A stretch of DNA of 5,878 nucleotides from Oscillospiraceae bacterium. GTDB taxonomy: Bacteria > Bacillota_A > Clostridia > Oscillospirales > Oscillospiraceae. The stretch is taken from assembly GCA_017411665.1 (NCBI GenBank), contig JAFQPT010000324.1:1-5878 (forward strand), read 5' to 3'. Numbering within the stretch: the stretch's first letter is position 1; each line of letters opens with the position of its first letter. The notes below the pieces were generated by a model. That model saw only the letters and a program-made list of their open reading frames with translations, was not told the origin of the DNA and did not search any database. The translations under genes and the position numbers were made by a program. Of this stretch, positions 1-4,887 are shown in pieces.

Positions 1-11
1 ATCACGGTGTT

Positions 12-87
12 TGGCACCCCAAAGAGGACTTGAACCTCCGACCCCTCGCTTAGGAGGCGAGTGCTCTATCCACTGAGCTATTGGGGC
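12..87 (-). tRNA. tRNA-Arg (anticodon CCU)
   Basis: This is a complete 76-nt cloverleaf on the minus strand with an encoded CCA end (the plus-strand tgg at 12-14). The acceptor stem GCCCCAA pairs with TTGGGGT (one G-U pair at the end). The D arm is GCTC/GAGC. The anticodon stem CTCGC/GCGAG encloses the loop CTCCTAA, giving anticodon CCT, which reads the AGG arginine codon. The variable loop is five bases, and the T loop TTCAAGT sits on a five-pair stem. The discriminator base is G. It lies 42 bp downstream of a broken second tRNA-Arg copy and probably shares its promoter at 214-242. No terminator can be judged because only 11 bases remain before the window edge. Confidence 0.96.
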
Positions 88-129
88 GTATCTATGAAAT
101 TCGGTTAAAAGGAATTACCTTATCTGACT

Positions 130-169
130 CTTAGGAGGCGGACGCTCTATCCTGCTGAGCTACAGGCGC
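130..169 (-). pseudogene. 5' half of a second tRNA-Arg(CCU), truncated after the anticodon loop
   Basis: Read on the minus strand from 169, this gives a normal tRNA 5' half: acceptor strand GCGCCTG, TA, D arm GCTC...GAGC with the GG-containing D loop, anticodon stem TCCGC and loop CTCCTAA (anticodon CCT). One base later the match to a tRNA ends. The expected stem partner GCGGA, variable loop, T arm and acceptor 3' strand are all absent, so it cannot fold into a tRNA. It shares the 11-mer cttaggaggcg (plus strand, 130-140) with the intact tRNA at 49-59. The acceptor bases differ from those of the intact gene, so it is not simply a recent copy of it. Either a tandem array lost a segment, or a site-specific recombination scar was left at the anticodon loop. 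Confidence 0.85.
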
Positions 170-213
170 ATATGAAATTGGATTATGGGATGCGGCGAAA
201 CCGTCCGAGAGAT

Positions 214-242
214 ATTCTAACCAATTTTTATATTGCTGTCAA
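214..242 (-). promoter_or_regulatory. sigma-A promoter for the tRNA-Arg region
   Basis: On the minus strand a perfect -35 box TTGACA (237-242) and a -10 box TAGAAT (214-219) are separated by exactly 17 bp. The predicted start of transcription is near 206-207, about 37 nt upstream of the broken tRNA half and about 120 nt upstream of the intact tRNA. The strength expected of this promoter fits a stable RNA gene. The broken tRNA half would be transcribed as part of the leader of the functional tRNA precursor. Confidence 0.8.
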
Positions 243-298
243 GAAAATACGGCACAATTTTTAGCTTCGGCAGCATATACTGTCCAGGAGTCTTTTTG

Positions 299-305
299 AA
301 AGGAG
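299..305 (+). promoter_or_regulatory. strong ribosome binding site of the microprotein
   Basis: AAAGGAG at an 8-nt spacing from the ATG at 314 is a near-ideal Shine-Dalgarno. It is the chief support for translation of the 26-codon frame that follows. Confidence 0.6.
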
Positions 306-313
306 CAATTTCC

Positions 314-394
314 ATGCGTCAAAGCACTGACCCCAAAGAGGATTTGGATGATCTCATCTTCGAAGAAGAGGATGGTGGTCCAAGTGAACGTTAA
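314..394 (+). CDS. possible acidic microprotein, 26 residues, unknown function
   Basis: An ATG at 314 opens a 26-codon frame ending in TAA at 392-394. A very good Shine-Dalgarno, AAAGGAG (299-305), sits 8 nt before the ATG, which is the main reason to believe it. The peptide begins MRQSTDPKEDLDDL and ends in GGPSER. It has ten Asp/Glu against three Lys/Arg, no hydrophobic stretch long enough for a membrane segment, no signal peptide and no cysteine. A strong hairpin (414-445) follows 19 nt after the stop. It diverges from the tRNA promoter. No convincing sigma-A promoter was found just upstream. I do not recognise the family. It could be a real small regulator or binding partner, or a chance frame. 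The ribosome binding site and hairpin favour a real gene. Confidence 0.55.
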   Translation: MRQSTDPKEDLDDLIFEEEDGGPSER

Positions 395-413
395 ATTGAA
401 CTATTGTTTTATT

Positions 414-445
414 AGCCGCAGTTTTCCCAAAGGAAAACTGCGGCT
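414..445. terminator. 14-bp perfect hairpin between convergent genes, probable bidirectional terminator
   Basis: Bases 414-427 pair perfectly with 432-445 (AGCCGCAGTTTTCC and its complement) around the 4-nt loop caaa. It lies between the end of the microprotein frame (394) and the stop of the EamA transporter gene (451). Neither side has a proper run of Ts after the stem, so it is not a textbook rho-independent terminator. Its position between two converging 3' ends suggests termination or 3'-end protection for both transcripts. Confidence 0.6.
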
Positions 446-450
446 GTAAG

Positions 451-1323
451 CTATTCGCTGATAAATGATGCGCCCAAAATAAGAACCGAACCAATGGCTG
501 CGCTGATTGTCATCGGTTCTTTGAGAATGAGCATAGAAAGTACTACCGCGAGAATGGGGTCAATATAGCTCAGAAGGGCAATGGTGTGAGATCTAAGGGA
601 TGACATGGAGGAGAAGTACATAGCGTAAGCAATTCCGGTGTGGACAATACCAGCGATGACTAGCAGCAATACTGGGATAGGGTCGAATGTTATACTGCTT
701 AAGTCTTCTGTGAGTAATACATAGGGAATTAACGTTACCGCAGCGATGGAAAGCTGTAAGATGGTTTTGTCATATGCGGGAATTGGCTTCATCTTTTTGT
801 TTATCAGGATAACGCTTGCGTACAGCAATGCGGCAAGAAGTCCATAGATAACGCCCATCATATGATTTTCGCTCCCGTTTGCTGAGGCACCGCTCTCCAA
901 AACGCCGGATACAAGAACCATTCCGACCAATGCCGCGGCAGTGCAGAGGATTTTCTTTAGAGTGAGTTTTTCTTTCAAAACTACAGGAGAGAGAAGGATT
1001 ACGATAATAGGGGCGAGATAGTAACAAAGTGTTGCGGTGGCAACAGTTGTGTAATTATATGCCTCAAAAAGAAAAATCCAGTTAAAACCGATGGCGGCAC
1101 CGGAAAAGATAAGCAGCAAAAGATTGCTGCGTATTGCTGATTTGTCAAAGTTTTTCTTGCTGAGAAGAATAACAACCAGCAGGAAAATCGAACCAATAAT
1201 TCCCCGAACCATGGCAACGAGGCTGGAAGAATAGGGGATATATCTTCGGAGGATTCCGATGGTACCGAAAATAACCATTGAAAGAATCATCACGAAACGA
1301 CTGGACTTTTCACTGGGACGCAT
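451..1323 (-). CDS. DMT-superfamily EamA-type membrane transporter
   Basis: This 290-residue inner-membrane protein has the size and pattern of the drug/metabolite transporter family: ten hydrophobic helices formed by two tandem EamA repeats. The repeats are visible in the matching stretches YYLAPIIVILLSPVVLKEKL (about residues 101-120) and SYIDPILAVVLSMLILKEPM (252-271). Each carries the family's Pro in the helix and the 'L-KE' turn, followed by a Gly-rich last helix. A hydrophilic loop (about 141-156) divides the halves. The start at 1323 is chosen because AGGAG (1333-1337) lies 9 nt upstream. A longer frame from 1425 would begin inside the divergent LUD gene and lacks a site. Members export or import small metabolites or amino acids, and the substrate cannot be told from sequence. 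The gene diverges from the LUD gene. Confidence 0.9.
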   Translation of the reverse strand: MRPSEKSSRFVMILSMVIFGTIGILRRYIPYSSSLVAMVRGIIGSIFLLVVILLSKKNFDKSAIRSNLLLLIFSGAAIGFNWIFLFEAYNYTTVATATLCYYLAPIIVILLSPVVLKEKLTLKKILCTAAALVGMVLVSGVLESGASANGSENHMMGVIYGLLAALLYASVILINKKMKPIPAYDKTILQLSIAAVTLIPYVLLTEDLSSITFDPIPVLLLVIAGIVHTGIAYAMYFSSMSSLRSHTIALLSYIDPILAVVLSMLILKEPMTISAAIGSVLILGASFISE

Positions 1324-1360
1324 ATGAATACACTCCTGTGAGAAAAAATGATTGATGATG

Positions 1361-1389
1361 TTTACAAAAGAAATAAGCTGCTTTATACT
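1361..1389 (+). promoter_or_regulatory. sigma-A promoter of the LUD-domain gene
   Basis: A -35 box TTTACA (1361-1366) and a -10 box TATACT (1384-1389) are separated by 17 bp. The predicted +1 falls on the A at about 1396, which is the first base of the AGGAGG ribosome binding site. The leader would therefore be only about 14 nt. The 10-bp palindrome CTGATATCAG (1388-1397) straddles the end of the -10 box and the start site. Confidence 0.7.
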
Positions 1390-1397
1390 GATATCAG
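1388..1397. promoter_or_regulatory. perfect 10-bp palindrome over the LUD transcription start
   Basis: CTGATATCAG is self-complementary and sits where a repressor dimer would block the -10/+1 region of the LUD promoter. It is also within about 75 bp of the divergent EamA gene start. A 10-bp palindrome can occur by chance, so an operator role is only a suggestion. Confidence 0.25.
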
Positions 1398-1409
1398 GAG
1401 GTGCGTGAT

Positions 1410-2045
1410 ATGAAACCGAAGACAACTTATTATTCTCTGCGCGGAAAACAGTTGGTTGAAAATCTTAAAAGAAGACATTTTGACGCATATTACTGCCGCG
1501 ATTCTGCGGAAGCGCTGGAAAAAGCGCTGGAGCTAATTCCCGCGGGAAGCCGTGTTGGATGGGGTGGAGCCACCTCTGCGGACCAAATTGGATTGCTTCA
1601 GGCGGTCAAAGCCGGAAAGTACAATCCCATCGACAGAGATACTGCCGCAACGCCAGCAGAGCGTGAGCGGCTGATGAAAGAATGCCTTACTGCCGATATC
1701 TTTATTTCCGGAGCAAACGCAATCAGCATCGATGGACAGATGGTTAATATTGATGGAATCGGCAATCGTGTTGCCGCGATTGTTTATGGACCGGAGCGGG
1801 TTATTATTGTTGCCGGCATGAATAAGGTTATGGATTCTCTGGAGGCGGCGATTGCAAGAGCAAGAACTGTTGCGGCACCGATTAATAAGCAGAGATTTCC
1901 GGCTGTGGCAGGATGTTCCGCTACAGGTATCTGCGTGGATTGTAAAGCGGAAGGATGTATCTGCAATCAAATTCTCATTACCAGAAACTGTAAACCAGCC
2001 GGGCGAATTGCATTCATACTGGTAGGAGAAGAGCTTGGATTCTGA
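1410..2045 (+). CDS. LUD-domain protein (LutC/YkgG, DUF162 family)
   Basis: This 211-residue soluble protein is a stand-alone LUD domain, related to lactate-utilisation proteins LutC/YkgG. Family signatures are present in order: VGWGGATSADQIGLLQA (49-65), ADIFISGANAISIDGQMVNIDGIGNR (95-120), the GPERVIIVAGMNKV segment (128-140), AAPIN and a C-terminal Cys cluster at C169, C175, C178, C183 and C185, then the closing VGEELGF. In Lut systems the domain works with an iron-sulfur protein in oxidising L-lactate to pyruvate. No lutA- or lutB-like gene is next to it here, so its substrate is unknown. The ATG at 1410 is chosen over an in-frame GTG at 1401 because AGGAGG (1396-1401) is 8 nt upstream. 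Where relatives usually have an Arg before ICN, this one has Cys183. Confidence 0.88.
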   Translation: MKPKTTYYSLRGKQLVENLKRRHFDAYYCRDSAEALEKALELIPAGSRVGWGGATSADQIGLLQAVKAGKYNPIDRDTAATPAERERLMKECLTADIFISGANAISIDGQMVNIDGIGNRVAAIVYGPERVIIVAGMNKVMDSLEAAIARARTVAAPINKQRFPAVAGCSATGICVDCKAEGCICNQILITRNCKPAGRIAFILVGEELGF

Positions 2046-2084
2046 GGCTGACTGTCGGAAGTACATATAAACTACTGCTATACG

Positions 2085-2119
2085 GCAGGACTCCGTTATG
2101 TGGAGTCCTGCTTATTTTT
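2085..2119 (+). terminator. rho-independent terminator of the LUD gene, overlapping the 3' end of aroQ
   Basis: A 10-bp perfect stem, GCAGGACTCC (2085-2094) with GGAGTCCTGC (2102-2111), has a 7-nt loop and is followed by TTATTTTT on the plus strand. That is a classical terminator for the LUD transcript, 40 nt after its stop. The aroQ stop codon (2096-2098, minus) lies in the loop and the last aroQ codons make up the right arm. On the minus strand no T-run follows, so it is a weaker candidate for ending the aro operon. Confidence 0.85.
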
Positions 2120-2545
2120 ACAGTAATCCACTAAATAGCAAATAGCCTGACGATAACCGTCGATTCCCTGACCTTTGATAGTTTTGATACAGGCAAGACC
2201 TGTATAGGAAACCAAGCGGAATGACTCTCTGGAGTCCACATCTGAAATATGAACCTCCACAGCAGGGATGGACACAGCTTTCAGCGCGTCCAAAATGGCA
2301 ACGCTGGTGTGGGTGTAAGCGGCGGGGTTTATTACGATGCCATCAACTTTTCCGAATGCCCATTGTATTTTATCGACAAGATTTCCTTCGTGGTTGGATT
2401 GGTATTGCTCAACTACAATGTTTAATTCTTTGGCAGTGCAATCAAGAAGCTTAAGCAGCTCCGAAAAGGAATTTGTGCCGTAAATATCCGGCTCGCGAAT
2501 GCCAAGCATATTGATATTTGGACCGTTGAGAACGAGGATTTTCAT
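2096..2545 (-). CDS. aroQ: type II 3-dehydroquinate dehydratase
   Basis: AroQ catalyses reversible dehydration of 3-dehydroquinate to 3-dehydroshikimate, step 3 of chorismate synthesis, as a cytosolic dodecamer. The 149-residue length is normal for type II enzymes. The sequence opens with the signature KILVLNGPNINMLGIREP and has the active-site pieces in place: R17 and Y22 (lid and catalytic Tyr), QSNHEG (49-54), INPAAYTHTS with N73 and H79, VEVHIS with H99, and R110. The start at 2545 has GGAGG (2553-2557) 7 nt upstream. Its ATG overlaps the TGA of the upstream aroE-aroK gene (ATGA), implying translational coupling. It is the last gene of the operon, and its final codons lie inside the terminator stem of the convergent LUD gene. 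Confidence 0.97.
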   Translation of the reverse strand: MKILVLNGPNINMLGIREPDIYGTNSFSELLKLLDCTAKELNIVVEQYQSNHEGNLVDKIQWAFGKVDGIVINPAAYTHTSVAILDALKAVSIPAVEVHISDVDSRESFRLVSYTGLACIKTIKGQGIDGYRQAICYLVDYCKNKQDST

Positions 2546-3768
2546 GTAATGTCCTCCCATAATTTAATAATGGAATTGACAGCATCCTGGATTTCTCCAT
2601 TATTTACGACAGTAAAATCGGAGAAATCAGAGTAAAGGGGTTTCCGCTTTTGATAAAGGTCAGAAAGCTTGTTAGTCTGGGAAAGAGGCCTTCCTTCCGT
2701 AGGAAGCAGATCGATATCCCTTTGGATCCAGATTACAGTACCGTTTTGCCGAAGAAGAGGCTCATTTTCGGGAATTGTTACACATCCGCCTCCGGTTGCA
2801 AGGATGATACCGGATTTTTGTCCGAGTTCCCTCAGCGCCTGGGTTTCCAGATGACGGAAGGTTGCTTCGCCATCTGTGCTGATGATGTCCGGAATGGATC
2901 TTTCGCTGACCTGCTGGACATGGGCGTCTGAATCAAAAACAGGCCGGTTCATTTTTTCGCTGAGAAGAGAGGCAACAGAGGATTTTCCGCATCCGGGCAT
3001 TCCGATTAAGACTACATTCCGCATTTTTGAATTCAGAACGCGATGGATATGCTCGATAGAACCGTCGTCTGCTTTCTTGCCGGTGAACCATTCAGAGGCT
3101 TCCTTTGCCTGTGCTACCAGCATCCAAAGACCGTTTATACAGGGAATGTCCCTTTCTTCCGCGTCCTGCAAAAGCTTTGTTTTGGAGGGATTGTAGATAA
3201 CATCTATTACACCGCTAAGATGCCTAAAGGAGTCCAGGGAAACGGGAGAGACACCTGCGTTAGGATACATTCCGACAGGCGTTGTATTAACAATAACAGA
3301 TGCATCTTCGTGAATATGAATATTTTCATAGTTATTGACTCCGGAACGGGAAATGACAACCACATCCGCACCCTGTTCTTTAAGAACATGAACAGCAGTA
3401 TTGGAGGCACCTCCGCTTCCGAGGACAAGAACCTTTTTTCCGGAGACCTGAATTCCGCTTCGGGTCAAAAGGGACTGGAAGCCATAATAATCCGTATTAT
3501 GCCCCACAAATTTTCCGTCGCTGCTTCTTACGATTGTGTTGACAGCGCCAAGCTTCCTGGCAACCGGGCTCAACTCATCAAGAAAAGGAATAACATCTTT
3601 TTTATAGGGGATTGTAACATTACAGCCGGTAAAATCTGTACAGCGCAGAAATTCTTCCAGATGATGAGGCTCCTTCTCAAACAGAACATATTCGTATGAA
3701 CCAAGCATTGAATGAATCAGGGGAGAGTAGCTGTGTCCCAGTTTTCTGCCCAGAAGACCACATCGCAT
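2542..3768 (-). CDS. aroE-aroK: bifunctional shikimate dehydrogenase / shikimate kinase (AroE-AroK fusion)
   Basis: This 408-residue protein joins two consecutive enzymes. Residues 1 to about 245 are AroE, which reduces 3-dehydroshikimate to shikimate with NADPH. It has GHSYSP (11-16), NVTIPYK with catalytic K56, GAVNT with N77, NTD with D93, the nucleotide loop GSGGAS (117-122), NTTPVGM (161-167) and Q220 in the last AroE motif. Residues 249-408 are shikimate kinase: Walker A GMPGCGKSS (256-264), DSD (279-281), GEATFR with R305, ATGGG (324-328), the lid Arg in GRPL (360) and RKPLY (375-379). The linker is only about 15 residues (SIEHIHRVLNSK). The kinase Met249 has no ribosome binding site before it, so this is one polypeptide. 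GAGGTGA (3773-3779) precedes the start. The aroC stop is 51 nt upstream, and the gene overlaps aroQ by 4 nt. Confidence 0.96.
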   Translation of the reverse strand: MRCGLLGRKLGHSYSPLIHSMLGSYEYVLFEKEPHHLEEFLRCTDFTGCNVTIPYKKDVIPFLDELSPVARKLGAVNTIVRSSDGKFVGHNTDYYGFQSLLTRSGIQVSGKKVLVLGSGGASNTAVHVLKEQGADVVVISRSGVNNYENIHIHEDASVIVNTTPVGMYPNAGVSPVSLDSFRHLSGVIDVIYNPSKTKLLQDAEERDIPCINGLWMLVAQAKEASEWFTGKKADDGSIEHIHRVLNSKMRNVVLIGMPGCGKSSVASLLSEKMNRPVFDSDAHVQQVSERSIPDIISTDGEATFRHLETQALRELGQKSGIILATGGGCVTIPENEPLLRQNGTVIWIQRDIDLLPTEGRPLSQTNKLSDLYQKRKPLYSDFSDFTVVNNGEIQDAVNSIIKLWEDIT

Positions 3769-3819
3769 AAAATCACCTCAAAACTGTCAGAATAACTGCT
3801 GATTAATTGTCGCAGATCA

Positions 3820-4887
3820 TTATTTTCTCTGCGTATTTATAAGAATTAAGTCAAATAGCGCAATTGCGGCAGCTGCTTCGACAACAGGAACCGCTCTCGG
3901 AACAATACATGGGTCATGACGTCCCTTGACCTGGAGAACGCAATCAGTTTTTGTGCTGAGGGATATTGAGTGTTGCTCCCTGGCGATAGAGGGGGTAGGC
4001 TTGATTCTGACTTTGAAGAGAATGTTCATTCCGTTGCTGATACCACCAAGAATACCGCCGCAGTGATTGGTCCGGGTATGAATATGGCCGTCAGAATAAG
4101 TAAAGGAATCGTTATATTCGCTTCCGATACAGATGTCATCGCCAAATTCCACGCCTTTAACTGCAGGAATGCCAAACAGAATCTGTGAAAGTCGATTTTC
4201 AATTCCACCGAACATAGGCTCACCGATTCCTGCGGGAAGACCGGTGACCATGCATTCGATGATACCGCCGATACTGTCGCCGTTCTGTTTTACAGATTGA
4301 ATCAGTTCCCGCATTTGAACCCCGGCGGCTTCGCTGATTACAGGGAAGGGGGTATTTACGGGGGCTGCGTTGGGGCAGCAGGGGTCAAAAGACTCGTCCA
4401 ATATATCTCCTAACTTTAGAATATGGGCCCTGATATGAATCCCCATCTCCTGAAGCCACTGAAGGCACAGTCCACCTGCAATGCACATGGGCGCGGTAAG
4501 TCTTCCGGAAAAATGTCCGCCGCCTGCGGCGTCCTGATAGCCTCCGTATTTAACCTGAGCGGTGTAATCCGCGTGACCGGGTCTGGGGCAATCTTTCAGG
4601 GAATTGTAATCCGCGGAATGTGTGTTGGTATTTTTGATTATTGCGGCGATTGGAGCACCGCAGGTAAATCCATCAACAATTCCTCCAAGGAATTCGGGAG
4701 TATCCGCTTCCTTTCTGGGAGTAGACCAGTCAGCGCCCCCGGGGGCTCTGCGTGCCAGGAAATGTATAAGCTTTTCCTGGTCTACAGGAAGACCTGCGGG
4801 AATTCCATCCAGCGTCATGCCAATGGCAGGTCCATGAGACTGGCCGAATATGGATAATTTTAGATGTTCACCGTATGTACTGCTCAT
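3820..4887 (-). CDS. aroC: chorismate synthase
   Basis: AroC converts 5-enolpyruvylshikimate-3-phosphate to chorismate by loss of phosphate, using reduced FMN, as a cytosolic tetramer; it is the last step of the pathway. The 355-residue protein shows the family signatures in order: FGQSHG with H18, RRAPGG, RPGHADYT with H105, GGGHFSGRLTAP (122-133), NGDSIGG (202-208), VKGVEFGDD (243-251), HCGGILGGISNG (275-286), IKPTPSI and GRHDPC with D325. The HFSGRLTA form of the third motif differs from the more common RSSARETA and fits clostridial enzymes. The start at 4887 has GGGAGG (4893-4898) 5 nt upstream. A frame extension to 5037 only reads through aroA in another frame. The gene start overlaps the aroA end by 20 nt, with its ribosome binding site inside aroA. 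Confidence 0.96.
   Translation of the reverse strand: MSSTYGEHLKLSIFGQSHGPAIGMTLDGIPAGLPVDQEKLIHFLARRAPGGADWSTPRKEADTPEFLGGIVDGFTCGAPIAAIIKNTNTHSADYNSLKDCPRPGHADYTAQVKYGGYQDAAGGGHFSGRLTAPMCIAGGLCLQWLQEMGIHIRAHILKLGDILDESFDPCCPNAAPVNTPFPVISEAAGVQMRELIQSVKQNGDSIGGIIECMVTGLPAGIGEPMFGGIENRLSQILFGIPAVKGVEFGDDICIGSEYNDSFTYSDGHIHTRTNHCGGILGGISNGMNILFKVRIKPTPSIAREQHSISLSTKTDCVLQVKGRHDPCIVPRAVPVVEAAAAIALFDLILINTQRK

Noticed and set aside
260..285. A possible promoter for the microprotein (TATACT at 276-281; CATATACT resembles a sporulation sigma-E -10 box).
   Set aside because: No matching -35 element was found at a proper distance for sigma-A or sigma-E, so the match is too weak to report.
1324..1425. 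An N-terminal extension of the EamA transporter starting at 1425.
   Set aside because: It would begin with TTG inside the divergent LUD gene, has no ribosome binding site, and adds a non-family N-terminus. The ATG at 1323 has AGGAG at good spacing.
1533..2066. Long minus-strand open frame opposite the LUD gene.
   Set aside because: It is a shadow of the LUD coding frame: low-complexity, Ser/Asn/Arg-rich translation, no ribosome binding site and no recognisable domain.
3043..3699. A 218-codon plus-strand open frame opposite aroE.
   Set aside because: It is antisense to a confidently identified enzyme with all motifs intact. Its translation resembles no family, and its length follows from the codon bias of the opposite strand.
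3769..3819. A possible internal promoter or terminator between aroC and aroE-aroK.
   Set aside because: No convincing -35/-10 pair and no hairpin with a T-run are visible in the 51-bp gap.
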